Shown: positions 8,428-19,975, counted from the first letter of the stretch. The stretch: 64,000 bases of DNA from Rhizobium sp. 18065 (GCF_902706095.1 NZ_CACSJP010000005.1:310001-374000), one strand, 5' to 3'. The notes: generated by a model from the letters alone, not told the origin. Translations and numbers: made by a program.

Positions 8428-9414
8428 ATGAACAAACTTGTGATGGCCGCATTGCTTGCGACGGCCACGCTGATCGGGACCCATGGAAGCGCAAGCGCCT
8501 TCCAACTGCCGGGCTTTACGCTCGGCCAGCCCAAGGCGATCAGGACTGAAGAACCCAAGGCACGCGTTCATCTTGCGCAGTCCAGCGATCCGTCCGTGCG
8601 CGTCCAGCAGCTTGAGGAAGAGATCCGTTCGCTCAATGGCCGCATCGAGGAGATGAGCTTCCAGCTTCTGCAGATGCAGGAAACCATCCGCAAGGCCCAG
8701 GAAGACAACGAATTCCGCTTCCAGGATCTCGAAAACGGCGGCACCAAGAAAAGCGGTTCGCTTGAGCGCCCCGTCGATAGCGGCAATGGAAGCGATTCCG
8801 TTGCCGAAATCATCACCCAGACCCCGGATGTCGGCGCCAACGCCGACACCTCCGGCCTTGGCCAGCAGGAACAGCAGCTCGGCTCGATCGATCTCGACGC
8901 TAACGGCCTACCCGTCGATGCGACTGTCAATCAGAATGCGGTCGATAACTCGGCATCCCTTCCGGGCGTCGATACCTCAACGGCGCCAGCCAGCCAGCAG
9001 GCCCCGGCCGTCAGCGAGACTGCGGCATCGGGTTCCGAGAACGACATCTATCAGGTTGCCTATGCCCATGTACTCTCCGGTGACTATGGCATGGCTGAAA
9101 ACGAGTTCCGCGACTTCATTTCCAGCTACCCGAGCAGCAAGAAGATTGCCGACGCCAATTTCTGGCTGGGTGAGGCGCTCTATTCGCAGGGCAACTTCAA
9201 TGAGGCCGCCAAGACATTCCTGAATGCCCACCAGTCCTACAGCAGCTCGCCCAAAGCGCCTGAAATGCTGCTCAAGCTCGGCATGTCGCTTGCAGCCCTC
9301 GACAACACCGAAACGGCCTGCGCAACCCTGCGCGAAGTGCCCAAGCGCTACCCGAAGGCGTCCCGCGCCGTCGTCTCGAAAGTCGCAAGCGAGCAGAAGC
9401 GCCTGAGCTGCTGA
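8428..9414 (+). CDS. cpoB: Cell division coordinator CpoB (YbgF)
   Basis: 328 residues. A Sec signal peptide (about 1-25, GSASA) is followed by a coiled-coil trimerisation segment (about 50-95, VQQLEEEIRSLNGRIEEM), a Ser/Gln-rich linker and C-terminal TPR repeats (about 205-328, AENEFRDFISSYPSSK, then AAKTFLNAHQSYSSS). CpoB links Tol-Pal action to septal peptidoglycan synthesis in the periplasm. The ATG at 8428 has AAGGA in front; the longer frame from 8011 overlaps pal and is not used. It is the last Tol-Pal gene, 25 bp before tilS. Confidence 0.92.
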   Translation: MNKLVMAALLATATLIGTHGSASAFQLPGFTLGQPKAIRTEEPKARVHLAQSSDPSVRVQQLEEEIRSLNGRIEEMSFQLLQMQETIRKAQEDNEFRFQDLENGGTKKSGSLERPVDSGNGSDSVAEIITQTPDVGANADTSGLGQQEQQLGSIDLDANGLPVDATVNQNAVDNSASLPGVDTSTAPASQQAPAVSETAASGSENDIYQVAYAHVLSGDYGMAENEFRDFISSYPSSKKIADANFWLGEALYSQGNFNEAAKTFLNAHQSYSSSPKAPEMLLKLGMSLAALDNTETACATLREVPKRYPKASRAVVSKVASEQKRLSC

Positions 9415-9439
9415 TGTCTGCCCAGCCCGGACGACCACC

Positions 9440-10726
9440 GTGCTGACCGCCACATCTCCCGACGATGCCGCCCGGCGTTTTCTCCGATCTCTTTCAAAGC
9501 CTTCCCGCCTGCTGATCGCCGTTTCCGGCGGCAGCGATTCGACCGGCTTGCTGATCGCCCTCAAGCGCGCGATCGCAACCCATGGCTTCCCCCACACGCT
9601 AGCGGCTGCGACCGTCGATCATGCGTTGCGCCCGGCATCGACAAGCGAAGCCGCCTGGGTATCCGCACTCTGCGCAAAACTCGACATTGTTCACCACACC
9701 CGCCGCTGGGTCGCCGACAAGCCCAAGACCGGCATTCCCGCCGCCGCCCGCGAGGCACGCTACGGATTGCTCGCCGAGATCGCCCGGCAATGCGACGCGG
9801 ACGCTATCGTCACCGGCCACACGCGAGATGACCAGATCGAAACGGTGGCGATGCGGGCGTCGCGGGCGAATGACGAAAACCTCGGCCTTGCCGGCATGGC
9901 GCCAGCCACACTGTTTGATCGCCGTATCTGGATCCTTCGGCCGTTCCTCGACATTACCCGCGAAGCGATCCGCGACAGCCTTCGCCGGATCGGACAGACC
10001 TGGATCGACGATCCGAGCAATGCTGACCGGACCTATGAGCGGGTGCGCATGCGCCAGGACAACGCCGCCATTAACGTAGATCCCGAGGCTGGCCTGCGCC
10101 GCCGGGCCCTGTCGCAGGCAACAGCGGACTGGCTTGAGCATCATGCAACGTTGATCAGCGGCTGCGTCATCAAACTGGATCCCCCCGCTTTAATCGCCCA
10201 GCCGGAAATCCTGCGCCATGGCATGGCAACGCTTGCCGCAGTGCTCGGTGGAAAACCGCATCGTCCGGCGGCCCAGGCGACAGACAAACTGATGAGGCTT
10301 GCCGCCACCGAAAGGGACAGTGGATCACTGACCCTGTCCGGTTGTCTCGTCGTCAGGCGCCGGGACGGCGTTTACATGCTGCGCGAGAAGCGCGGTCTTT
10401 TGCCGCTCCCCCTCCCCCCAGGTGCGACCATTGTCTGGGACGGACGTTTCGAGTTCCGCAACCACACAGCGCGCGTCTTGCGCGTCGAGCCGGCCGCCGT
10501 ATCCTCCATTTTGCCGGACCTCCCCGGCCTGGCAAGGGCCGCCATGACCCGGATTTCCCCGGAAATCCGCACGGAAGACGGACATGTGGTCTTGCCCGAC
10601 ACCGATATCGAATCGTGTCCCTATCTGCCGCTCTTCGATCGCTTCCTGCCCGCTTTCGATGTCGCGCTTGCTGATCGCATCGCCGCGATCCTCGGCCGCG
10701 GCCCAACCTTGTCCTGCCCCATTTAA
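9440..10726 (+). CDS. tilS: tRNA(Ile)-lysidine synthase TilS
   Basis: 428 residues starting at a GTG. The PP-loop ATP-binding motif SGGSDS lies at residues 29-34, followed by the N-type ATPase domain (ARYGLLAE, TGHTRDDQIETVAMR) and a divergent C-terminal domain. TilS adds lysine to C34 of the CAU-anticodon isoleucine tRNA so that it reads AUA; it is essential in most bacteria. The gene sits between cpoB and ftsH, the usual rhizobial order, and its GTG is only 25 bp past cpoB, so the two are probably co-transcribed. Confidence 0.93.
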   Translation: MLTATSPDDAARRFLRSLSKPSRLLIAVSGGSDSTGLLIALKRAIATHGFPHTLAAATVDHALRPASTSEAAWVSALCAKLDIVHHTRRWVADKPKTGIPAAAREARYGLLAEIARQCDADAIVTGHTRDDQIETVAMRASRANDENLGLAGMAPATLFDRRIWILRPFLDITREAIRDSLRRIGQTWIDDPSNADRTYERVRMRQDNAAINVDPEAGLRRRALSQATADWLEHHATLISGCVIKLDPPALIAQPEILRHGMATLAAVLGGKPHRPAAQATDKLMRLAATERDSGSLTLSGCLVVRRRDGVYMLREKRGLLPLPLPPGATIVWDGRFEFRNHTARVLRVEPAAVSSILPDLPGLARAAMTRISPEIRTEDGHVVLPDTDIESCPYLPLFDRFLPAFDVALADRIAAILGRGPTLSCPI

Positions 10727-10765
10727 GAGTTATTGACGGAAAACGATGCACAGGTGCCACTTTGC

Positions 10766-10794
10766 CTTGGCAACGGCCCGGCGCAATCCTATGT
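10766..10794 (+). promoter_or_regulatory. Candidate promoter of ftsH
   Basis: CTTGGC (10766-10771) is separated by 17 bases from CTATGT (10789-10794), itself in a CCTATGTTA context, about 50 bp before the ftsH ATG. The CTTG plus C-rich -10 pattern resembles alphaproteobacterial heat-shock (RpoH) promoters as well as rhizobial housekeeping ones. It was recognised by eye. Confidence 0.4.
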
Positions 10795-10846
10795 TAGCGG
10801 TTAAGATCGCGGGGTTCCTTCCCGCAAGACATGTTCGGGGAGTTCA

Positions 10847-12778
<1,932 letters not shown>

Positions 12779-12802
12779 GCCTCAACCCGTTGAGAATGTT
12801 GA

Positions 12803-12829
12803 AAAGGCCACCTTGCCGAGGTGGCCTTT
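12803..12829 (+). terminator. Terminator after ftsH
   Basis: AAAGGCCACC and GGTGGCCTTT form a perfect 10-bp stem with a 7-base loop, 25 bp after the ftsH stop. The flanking A/T pairs give it a U-tract on the + strand. Confidence 0.75.
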
Positions 12830-12988
12830 CTGCCGTCTGGTAACGGGATGTAATCAATTTTCGCGCTAATTTATGTGTTCTTCGACACGAATTATGGCAT
12901 GAGCAGGCCACTCGCAGTCATGACGATCTCCCCATTGCGTCACGACTGCTGAATGGCGAGCAGCCAACCTGGATCTAGGGATAGACAT

Positions 12989-14344
12989 ATGACACGTCGT
13001 TATTTCGGCACGGACGGTATTCGCGGACAGTCGAACCGCTTCCCGATGACACCCGACCTCGCCATGCGCGTCGGCATTGCAGCCGGCACCATTTTCCGCC
13101 GCGGCGGCCATCGTCACCGCGTCGTGATCGGCAAGGATACGCGTCTCTCCGGTTACATGCTGGAAAACGCCATGGTCGCAGGCTTCACCGCCGCCGGTCT
13201 CGACGCCTTCGTTCTCGGCCCGATCCCCACGCCGGCCGTCGCCATGCTGACCCGTTCGCTGCGCTGCGACCTCGGCGTGATGATCTCGGCCTCGCACAAT
13301 CCGTTTGCCGATAACGGCATCAAGCTTTTTGGCCCTGACGGCTACAAGCTGTCGGACGAGATCGAGGCACAGATCGAGGAGCTGCTGGAAAAAGACCTCT
13401 ACAGCCAGCTCGCCCCCGCCGGCGAAATAGGCCGCGCCAAGCGTATAGATGGCGTACATGACCGCTATATCGAATTTGCCAAGCGCACCATGCCGCGCGA
13501 CGTCACCCTTCAGGGTCTGCGCGTTGCAATCGATTGCGCCAATGGCGCCGCCTACAAGGTTGCCCCTTCAGCGCTCTGGGAACTCGGTGCGGAAGTCATC
13601 ACCATCGGCAACGAACCGACCGGCACCAATATCAATCTCGACTGCGGCTCGACCCATCCGGAAGCCCTGCAGAAGAAGGTCCATGAAGTGCGCGCCGATA
13701 TCGGCATTGCGCTCGACGGCGATGCCGACCGGGTCATCATTGTCGATGAAAACGGCACGGTGATCGACGGCGACCAGCTGATGGCGGTGATCGCCGAATC
13801 CTGGGCCGAGGACCAGACGCTGACCGGCGGCGGCATTGTCGCCACCGTCATGTCCAATCTCGGCCTGGAACGTTTCCTCGGCGACAAGGGCCTGACGCTG
13901 GCCCGCACCAAGGTCGGCGACCGCTATGTCGTCGAGCACATGCGCCAGCACGGCTTCAATGTCGGCGGCGAGCAATCCGGCCATCTCGTCATGTCCGACT
14001 TCGGCACCACCGGCGACGGCCTGGTAGCCGCCCTGCAGATCCTGTCCTGCGTCAAGCGCACCGGCAAGACCGTCAGCGAGATCTGCCATCGCTTCGAGCC
14101 GGTGCCACAGTTGTTGCGCAATGTCCGCTTCTCCGGCGGCAAGCCGTTGGAAGACAAGACCGTCAAGCAGGCGATTGCCGATGCGGAGGGCGAATTGGCC
14201 CGGTCCGGCCGTCTCGTCATCCGCCCCTCCGGCACCGAACCGCTGATCCGCGTCATGGCCGAAGGTGACGACCGTGAGCAGGTCGAGCGCATCGTCAACG
14301 GCTTGGTTGACGTGATCGCCAGCGTCAAGAGTGCAGCGGCCTGA
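12989..14344 (+). CDS. glmM: Phosphoglucosamine mutase
   Basis: 451 residues. The start [12 protein letters not shown], the phosphoserine loop SASHNP (Ser102), the metal-binding DGDADR and the C-terminal RPSGTEP phosphate loop are all present. GlmM converts glucosamine-6-phosphate to glucosamine-1-phosphate, the route to UDP-GlcNAc for peptidoglycan and lipid A. The ATG at 12989 matches family starts; 12 extra in-frame codons upstream do not. The ftsH-glmM order is common, but the intervening terminator and 210-bp gap suggest separate transcription. Confidence 0.97.
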   Translation: MTRRYFGTDGIRGQSNRFPMTPDLAMRVGIAAGTIFRRGGHRHRVVIGKDTRLSGYMLENAMVAGFTAAGLDAFVLGPIPTPAVAMLTRSLRCDLGVMISASHNPFADNGIKLFGPDGYKLSDEIEAQIEELLEKDLYSQLAPAGEIGRAKRIDGVHDRYIEFAKRTMPRDVTLQGLRVAIDCANGAAYKVAPSALWELGAEVITIGNEPTGTNINLDCGSTHPEALQKKVHEVRADIGIALDGDADRVIIVDENGTVIDGDQLMAVIAESWAEDQTLTGGGIVATVMSNLGLERFLGDKGLTLARTKVGDRYVVEHMRQHGFNVGGEQSGHLVMSDFGTTGDGLVAALQILSCVKRTGKTVSEICHRFEPVPQLLRNVRFSGGKPLEDKTVKQAIADAEGELARSGRLVIRPSGTEPLIRVMAEGDDREQVERIVNGLVDVIASVKSAAA

Positions 14345-14383
14345 CAGAACGGGCCATAGCGGCTTGAACAGCCGTTTAGGATC

Positions 14384-14420
14384 AAAAAAGCCCGGCTGCG
14401 ATCTGCAACCGGGCTTTTTT
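14384..14420. terminator. Bidirectional terminator glmM / yebC
   Basis: AAAAAAGCCCGG and CCGGGCTTTTTT flank a 13-base loop between the convergent glmM and yebC genes. T-runs occur on both strands, so it can serve both. Confidence 0.9.
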
Positions 14421-14440
14421 CATTTGATGGCGTATGACGC

Positions 14441-15187
14441 TCAGGCCGAAAGCTTGGCCATGACTTCGTCCGACACCTCGAAATTCGAATAGACGTTCTG
14501 CACGTCGTCATCGTCTTCCAGTGTATCGATCAGCTTCATCAACGACCGGGCCTTGTCTTCGTCGACGGGGACCGTGTTCTGCGGCCTCCAGATCGCCTTG
14601 ACGGTTTCGGCTTCGCCGAGAACCGGTTCAAGGGCCTTTGAAACTTCGTTCATGTCCTCGAAGGCGCAGTAGATGGTGTGGCCGTCTTCATCGGACACGA
14701 CGTCTTCCGCGCCAGCCTCGATGGCCGCTTCCATGACCTTGTCGGCATCACCGACAGACGCCTTGTAGGTGAGTTCGCCGACATGATCGAAGGAGAAGGA
14801 GACCGAGCCGGTTTCGCCCAGTGCGCCGCCGGCCTTGGTAAAGGTCGAGCGCACGCTGGAGGCGGTCCGGTTGCGGTTGTCGGTCAGCGCTTCGACGATG
14901 ATCGCCGTGCCGCCCGGGCCATAACCTTCGTAACGGATCGCATCATAGGTCTCGGCATCGGCGCCCGATGCCTTCTTGATGGCGCGGTCGATATTGTCCT
15001 TCGGCATCGACTGCGCCTTGGCGTTCTGCACGGCCAGGCGAAGGGCGGCGTTCATCGTCGGGTCGGGAAGGCCGACCTTGGCCGCAACCGTGATTTCGCG
15101 CGCGAGCTTGGAGAACATCTTCGAACGAATGCCGTCCTGTTTGCCCTTGCGGTGCATGATGTTTTTAAACTGTGAATGGCCAGCCAT
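14441..15187 (-). CDS. yebC: YebC/PmpR-family protein (TACO1-like)
   Basis: 248 residues, typical for the family, starting [18 protein letters not shown], the conserved N-terminus of YebC/TACO1 proteins. Members bind DNA or, as shown more recently for some, help ribosomes translate difficult stretches such as polyproline; which role applies here is not visible from the sequence. The ATG at 15187 is chosen by homology; the frame extends 22 codons further without similarity. It stands alone, convergent with glmM and divergent from the flavin-binding gene at 15347. Confidence 0.95.
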   Translation of the reverse strand: MAGHSQFKNIMHRKGKQDGIRSKMFSKLAREITVAAKVGLPDPTMNAALRLAVQNAKAQSMPKDNIDRAIKKASGADAETYDAIRYEGYGPGGTAIIVEALTDNRNRTASSVRSTFTKAGGALGETGSVSFSFDHVGELTYKASVGDADKVMEAAIEAGAEDVVSDEDGHTIYCAFEDMNEVSKALEPVLGEAETVKAIWRPQNTVPVDEDKARSLMKLIDTLEDDDDVQNVYSNFEVSDEVMAKLSA

Positions 15188-15346
15188 GGCACCCCTGATC
15201 AGGTCTAATGTTGGGAATGGCCGCCTTATAAGGGCGAAACCGGCCCGGTTCAAGGAAAATGAAGTCTAATATCCGTTCAGCCAGAGCCGGAACAAGTCCG
15301 CCGCCCATCCGTTGCCTGTATCGAACCCATCAAGAGGAAAAACGAT

Positions 15347-15850
15347 ATGGCAAGCTTCAGCGATGCACGCGAGACCCCGGCCGAACAGCTCTGGGAAGAG
15401 ATTGAGGACGTCCACGCCGGCATGCTCGGCCTTGTCGGTTCCGAAATGCACATGCAGCCGATGGCACCCTTTGTCGATCGCAAGACCCACACCATCTGGT
15501 TCTTCACCAAAACCGATTCCGAACTTGTCACGGCGCTGCGTCCGGGCAGCCGCGGTCACTTCTGTGTGGTCGGCAAGAAACACGACTATCACGCATGCCT
15601 GTCCGGTCGCCTTACCGAGACGAAGGACCCGGCAAGGATTGACGAATTCTGGAACTCCGTCGTTGCAGCCTGGTATGAAGGCGGCAAGACGGATCCGACA
15701 TTGACGATGATCGCGCTTTCGCTGGACGACGGCGAGATTTGGGCATCAACCGGCAGCACGCTCAAATTCGGCTGGGAAATTGCCAAGGCCAATCTCAATC
15801 CGGAAAAAACCCCGGATGTCGGCGTGCACCGCCAGATCCGCTTCGCCTGA
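15347..15850 (+). CDS. Pyridoxamine 5'-phosphate oxidase-fold general stress protein
   Basis: 167 residues with the split-barrel flavin-binding fold of the GS26/YdaG-like pyridoxamine oxidase-related family (WEEIEDVHAGMLGLVG, TIWFFTKTDSELV, EFWNSVVAAWYEGGKTDPTL). Relatives bind FMN or FAD and are induced by stress, but their substrate is unknown; it is probably not a vitamin B6 enzyme. The ATG at 15347 has AAGAGGAAA in front. A 14-bp tandem duplication covers its stop codon (15844-15871). Confidence 0.8.
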   Translation: MASFSDARETPAEQLWEEIEDVHAGMLGLVGSEMHMQPMAPFVDRKTHTIWFFTKTDSELVTALRPGSRGHFCVVGKKHDYHACLSGRLTETKDPARIDEFWNSVVAAWYEGGKTDPTLTMIALSLDDGEIWASTGSTLKFGWEIAKANLNPEKTPDVGVHRQIRFA

Positions 15851-15876
15851 TCTCAGACGCCTGATCTCAGACGCCT
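15844..15876 (+). repeat. 14-bp tandem duplication at a stop codon
   Basis: CGCCTGATCTCAGA occurs twice in a row (15844-15857 and 15858-15871), then CGCCT begins a third copy. The first copy contains the stop codon of the upstream gene. The repeat fills the 16-bp gap to the convergent neighbour and touches its last codons. Confidence 0.9.
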
Positions 15877-16730
15877 TGCAGCACCAGGATCAGCGGCTTC
15901 TTCGGCAGTGTCCGCATCGACACTGTCACGCCGCGGTTCTGGGAAATTTCCGCGTCGAAATCGGCTCCGAACATTGACAGGAAGGTTTCGATCGGCGGTC
16001 CGCGCCGATGCATCGGCAGGACCAGGGCGGACCTCAGTCGCTTGATCGTCCGGCTCATGCTGTCAGCCCCCATGGTCAGTCCGCCATCGACCGGCACCAT
16101 GACGATATCCAGCCGGCCGATCTCCGCATAATGCGCATCGGTCAACTCGTGATGCAGATGCCCGAGATGACCGATGCACAGCCCGGCAACCTCAAAGATG
16201 AAGATAGAATTGCCGTTCGGCTCGAATCCCCCGTCATAGCTGCGGATGTCGGTCGGCACATTGCGGATATAGGCGTCGCCGACCACCAGCCTGTGCTCGG
16301 CCTTCTCGCCAGGTGCCGTATCGTTCCAGCCGTGCAGGACATTGGCAATACCTGGGTCCGGCGAGCGGGTGTAGTGGCTCGAATGCGCCTTGTTCATCGT
16401 CACCACATCGGGAAGCCGCGGACTGCGCAGCCAGCCGTTGAAATCCGTGGCGATGGAAATTCCCCCCGGAGTGTCGACCTGGAACGTCGAGTGGCCGAGA
16501 TAGGTGATCGTCACATCTTCCTGAAATTGCACGCGCTGCTGTCCGGAACTGCCTGTATCGGACTTTCCCGCCGGAGGTGTGAAGCTGGCGAAAGTCGCTT
16601 CCGGCAGTTTTCCGGCGATCAGCTGGCATTGACTGACTTGCGGTCGCGTGTCCTGGGCAACAGCCCCCGACGCCATCATCGTGGCCATCATCGCGAAAGC
16701 CAAAGCCGATAAGACCAGTCTCAGCATCAT
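15867..16730 (-). CDS. Periplasmic metallo-beta-lactamase-fold protein with altered metal site
   Basis: 287 residues with an N-terminal Sec signal peptide (about 1-25, SGAVAQ). The YLGHSTFQV strand, LHHEL segment and MHRRGP near the end match UlaG/ComEC-like members of the MBL fold. Where active enzymes carry HxHxDH this protein has KAHSSH, so the first His and the Asp are missing. It may bind one metal, bind ligand without catalysis, or have a different chemistry. The start could be either of two adjacent Met codons. It is monocistronic and divergent from the chemoreceptor gene at 16990. Confidence 0.65.
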   Translation of the reverse strand: MMLRLVLSALAFAMMATMMASGAVAQDTRPQVSQCQLIAGKLPEATFASFTPPAGKSDTGSSGQQRVQFQEDVTITYLGHSTFQVDTPGGISIATDFNGWLRSPRLPDVVTMNKAHSSHYTRSPDPGIANVLHGWNDTAPGEKAEHRLVVGDAYIRNVPTDIRSYDGGFEPNGNSIFIFEVAGLCIGHLGHLHHELTDAHYAEIGRLDIVMVPVDGGLTMGADSMSRTIKRLRSALVLPMHRRGPPIETFLSMFGADFDAEISQNRGVTVSMRTLPKKPLILVLQGV

Positions 16731-16989
16731 GCCGCTCCCGTGCCGTCTTTACTGCAGCCGAGAATGGTCCAGCGACGCTGGCACGTAAAGCTTCCCGCGG
16801 CGCAGCCGCCGTCACAATGGCGTTATCGACGTGCTCGGTGACACAAACACTGAACCCCGTCAGACTGGCCTGAAAAGTACCCGCGACAACGTTATGATTA
16901 ACGAATGCTAAACCTGGCATCCCTAATAGTTGCCATGTATCGGCAGGGGTATTTGCTCTGCCGAAATCAGGAGAATGGGGAGACTACCG
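16731..16989. other. Gap between MBL-fold gene and chemoreceptor
   Basis: 259 bp between divergent genes. I see no ORF or strong hairpin. A GGGGAGA at 16977-16983 is the ribosome binding site that decides the GTG start of the chemoreceptor. Promoters for both genes must lie here but are not clear. Confidence 0.4.
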
Positions 16990-18339
16990 GTGACGGCGCT
17001 GATGATACCGCAAGCCTTGGAAGACAATGGACATGAACTGCTCGACTGCCTGAATGCCGCGCTTGCCGACGATTTCAGTTTGCTGCCCGATCGCAGCGAC
17101 CCTCTCTCAACGGCGATTGCCGATCTGATCGTCCGCTGTCGCGACCGTTCGCTACATCAATTGAGAGACGTGGTCTCGGTTTCCGTCAACCTCAACGAAA
17201 CCGCGGTCATGTCGGCGAACCTCCTGTATGACTTGCGCCAGGTGGACAACCGTACCCAGGACATCGCTGCCGCCGCCGAAGAGATGGCAGCGACGGTCGA
17301 GGAAATGGCACGCCATGGCGAGGAGATTTCGCAGAGTGCACGCAATGCCGGCAGCGCCTGCACAACCGTCCGCAATGCCGTGGGCGGAAGCAGCCAGACC
17401 ATGCAGGATATTACCAGCGCGATCGGCAAGGCGAGCGAGCGTGTCTCGGCTATCCAGTCTCTTGGGGCAAGCATCGCGACGATCGCCACCAACATCAAGA
17501 AGATCGCATCCCAGACCAACATGCTCGCCATCAACGCAGCGGTCGAAGCCGCGCGTGCTGGCGAGGCCGGTCGCGGCTTTGCCGTGGTTGCCTCCGAGGT
17601 CAAGTCGCTGTCCGACCGCACAGCGCTGGCGACAACCGAGATTTCCAACATCGTCTATCAGCTCGATACTGGCCTAGCCAACATGATCCAGGCGATGCGC
17701 GAGAGCACCAGTTCCGCAAGCGAGGGCACGCGTTCGCTGGCCGCCTTGAACGAAGCGCTGAGCGGCGCACTTCGCGACGTCGAGAATTCTGCCGACAGCG
17801 CCGGCCAGATCGCCATTGCCCTTCGCCAGCAGAAGGAAGCATCGTCGAGTGTCGCCACCGGCATCGCGACCGTGGCCCTGAGTGCCACACAGGCAACGCG
17901 CCAGCTCAACCATATTGTCGATGCGATGGAGCGCGCCCAGACAGGTATAGACAGCCGCCTGAAGGTACTCGCCGAGGAAGACATCCCCGGCAAGGTTGTG
18001 CTGCTGGCCCAGTCGGACCATGTCATCTGGAAGAAGCGACTGGCCAACATGATCGTTGGACGTGGCAAACTCAACGTCAATGAACTGGCCGATCACAACA
18101 GTTGCCGGCTTGGAAAATGGTACAACACGGCCAAGTCCCAGGGCTTCGCTCACGACAGCGACTTCAACGGCCTTGAGGATCCCCATTGTCGCGTCCATCA
18201 GCATGGGATCGATGCTGTGCGCTGCTACAATTCGGGCGACGTCGCGGGTGCCTTGCGGCAACTCGAGTGCGTCGAGGTCGCATCAGGCCAGGTTCTCGAC
18301 AAGCTGGTGCGCCTGGAACGCAAAAGCGCGGGGCGCTAG
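16990..18339 (+). CDS. Soluble chemoreceptor with C-terminal CZB zinc-binding domain
   Basis: About 449 residues with no membrane span. A short N-terminal segment leads into a methyl-accepting signalling hairpin whose tip is [21 protein letters not shown]. The C-terminal ~110 residues form a CZB (chemoreceptor zinc-binding) domain: HVIWKKRL, then [10 protein letters not shown], then VHQHG supply the conserved three His and one Cys that bind zinc. Known CZB proteins sense hypochlorous acid or zinc, in the cytosol, and control chemotaxis or c-di-GMP. I prefer the GTG at 16990 (GGGGAGA six bases upstream); an in-frame ATG at 16975 and a TTG at 16930 are alternatives. A terminator follows at 18347-18369. 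Confidence 0.85.
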   Translation: MTALMIPQALEDNGHELLDCLNAALADDFSLLPDRSDPLSTAIADLIVRCRDRSLHQLRDVVSVSVNLNETAVMSANLLYDLRQVDNRTQDIAAAAEEMAATVEEMARHGEEISQSARNAGSACTTVRNAVGGSSQTMQDITSAIGKASERVSAIQSLGASIATIATNIKKIASQTNMLAINAAVEAARAGEAGRGFAVVASEVKSLSDRTALATTEISNIVYQLDTGLANMIQAMRESTSSASEGTRSLAALNEALSGALRDVENSADSAGQIAIALRQQKEASSSVATGIATVALSATQATRQLNHIVDAMERAQTGIDSRLKVLAEEDIPGKVVLLAQSDHVIWKKRLANMIVGRGKLNVNELADHNSCRLGKWYNTAKSQGFAHDSDFNGLEDPHCRVHQHGIDAVRCYNSGDVAGALRQLECVEVASGQVLDKLVRLERKSAGR

Positions 18340-18346
18340 TCGATCA

Positions 18347-18369
18347 GACCCGCCGTTCTGCGGCGGGTC
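18347..18369. terminator. Terminator between chemoreceptor and ymdB-like gene
   Basis: GACCCGCCG and CGGCGGGTC form a 9-bp perfect stem around TTCTG, followed by GCCTTTT, in the 36-bp gap between convergent genes. Confidence 0.75.
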
Positions 18370-18375
18370 GCCTTT

Positions 18376-19200
18376 TCAGGCCCAGAAATCCGGAATGGTC
18401 TCTGCGAGGCGAGGCCCGATGCGAAGCGGCGCGATCTTTTCTGCAAGACCCGTGCTGTCGGAAATCTCGACACCGACACCACAGATCGTCGCCGGGCCGC
18501 TGGCCGCCTCGAAACGACCTTTCGGCATTTTCGAGATGAAGCGGTTGAGCGGCTCTTCCTTCTCCATGCCGAGCGACGAGTCGTAGTCGCCGCACATGCC
18601 GGCATCCGACATATAGGCCGTGCCGCCGTTGAGGATCTGGTGGTCGGCGGTCGGCACATGCGTATGGGTGCCGACGACAAAGCTTGCCCGTCCGTCGACG
18701 AAATGGCCGAAGCACTGCTTCTCGCTGGTCGCCTCCGCATGGAAGTCGAAGACCACCACATCGGCCTGTTCCTTCAGCGGGCACGCCGCAAGGATCGTTT
18801 CGGCCGACTTGAAGGGATCGTCGAGTTCCGGATGCATGAACACCCGGCCCATGATGTTGGCAACCAACACCCGCGCGCCATTGCGGGCGTAAAACAGCCC
18901 GGAGCCCTTGCCAGGCGTTCCCGCCGGATAATTGGCCGGCCGCAGGAACTGGTCGTGCCGCGTGCAGAAGCTCACCGCCTCCTTCTGGTCCCAGACATGG
19001 TTGCCCGTGGTGACCACATCGGCCCCGGCATTGATCGTCTCCAGATAGATGTCTTCGGTAATGCCGAAACCGCCTGCGGCATTCTCGCCGTTGACGATGA
19101 CAAAATCGAGTTTCAGGTCGGAGATCAGACCGGGCAGGCGCTGCCAGACTGCAGTGCGTCCCGTCTTGCCAACCATGTCACCCAGAAAAAGCAGTCGCAT
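18376..19200 (-). CDS. YmdB-family metallophosphoesterase (TIGR00282)
   Basis: 274 residues. Metal-binding motifs of calcineurin-like phosphoesterases are clear: FLGDMVGKTGR near the start, VNGENAAGG, TTGNHVWDQ, and GTHTHVPTADH. Bacillus YmdB and Deinococcus DR1281 belong to the family and hydrolyse 2',3'- or 3',5'-cyclic nucleotides; the cellular substrate here is unknown. It lies 9 bp after the 5-formyl-THF cyclo-ligase gene on the same strand, a pairing common in rhizobia, so they are probably co-transcribed. Confidence 0.9.
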   Translation of the reverse strand: MRLLFLGDMVGKTGRTAVWQRLPGLISDLKLDFVIVNGENAAGGFGITEDIYLETINAGADVVTTGNHVWDQKEAVSFCTRHDQFLRPANYPAGTPGKGSGLFYARNGARVLVANIMGRVFMHPELDDPFKSAETILAACPLKEQADVVVFDFHAEATSEKQCFGHFVDGRASFVVGTHTHVPTADHQILNGGTAYMSDAGMCGDYDSSLGMEKEEPLNRFISKMPKGRFEAASGPATICGVGVEISDSTGLAEKIAPLRIGPRLAETIPDFWA

Positions 19201-19209
19201 CGTATCGTC

Positions 19210-19791
19210 CTATGGCGCCGAAAAGGTTTTGAGGCCGCTTTCGGTCAGAATGGCTTCAAGCCGGACGTCATGCGCTTCAGCCGGCACTTCTGCCACCTCC
19301 TGACAGTCGAATGCAATGCCGATCAGCCGTGGATCGAGGCCTTTTTGATGTAATCGTGCAATTGCGCGGTCGTAATGCCCGGCGCCGTAGCCGATCCGGT
19401 GGCCTTGACGGTCGAATGCCGACAGCGGCACGAGCAGGATTTCGGGATCGAGCACGGCAGCATCGGGCCCGGGACCGCGTGTGCCGAACCCGGTATCGAC
19501 CAGTTCGGCCCCGGCGACCAGTTCGCGAAAGGCGATCGTCTGGCGATCCAGCACCACCGGCACGCAGAGCCGCGCACCCCGATCCTTCAGCCGCGCCATC
19601 AGCGGCCGGATATCGATCTCGGAGCGGATCGGAAAAAATCCGGAAACGATCGTGCCGGGTTCAAATGCGATATCGTCGCCGGCATGATCGGCCATCGCCA
19701 GACTGTATTCGAGCCGGAGTTCGGCGGGGATCCGGTCACGTTCGCCCAGCCGCTCGCTCCGCAGCACTGCCTTCAGATCACGATTGCTCAT
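19210..19791 (-). CDS. 5-formyltetrahydrofolate cyclo-ligase
   Basis: 193 residues. Typical motifs are the N-terminal LRSERLGERDRIP, the substrate pocket SEIDIRPLMARL, and LVPLSAFDRQGHRIGYGAGHYDRAIARL, where GYGxGxYD is the ATP/metal signature. The enzyme converts 5-formyl-THF to 5,10-methenyl-THF with ATP. The family start MSNRDLKAVLRSERL fixes the ATG at 19791; 20 further in-frame codons lack similarity. In other bacteria this gene commonly follows 6S RNA directly; here a chemoreceptor and cfa separate the two. Confidence 0.93.
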   Translation of the reverse strand: MSNRDLKAVLRSERLGERDRIPAELRLEYSLAMADHAGDDIAFEPGTIVSGFFPIRSEIDIRPLMARLKDRGARLCVPVVLDRQTIAFRELVAGAELVDTGFGTRGPGPDAAVLDPEILLVPLSAFDRQGHRIGYGAGHYDRAIARLHQKGLDPRLIGIAFDCQEVAEVPAEAHDVRLEAILTESGLKTFSAP

Positions 19792-19975
19792 TCTTGCCTG
19801 CCCATGTGCACGTCCATGTCCATCTTCACCAGCGTCCATCCGCCTCACCATATTTGGGGTATCGAAAGTTCTAAATTATAATCCGTCAAAACCGCATAAA
19901 ATTTCCCAAGCAAACCAACGCTTAACGAGATCCGATTAGAATGCCCCCGGGAGTTACTAAAGGGACCAGGTTCAT

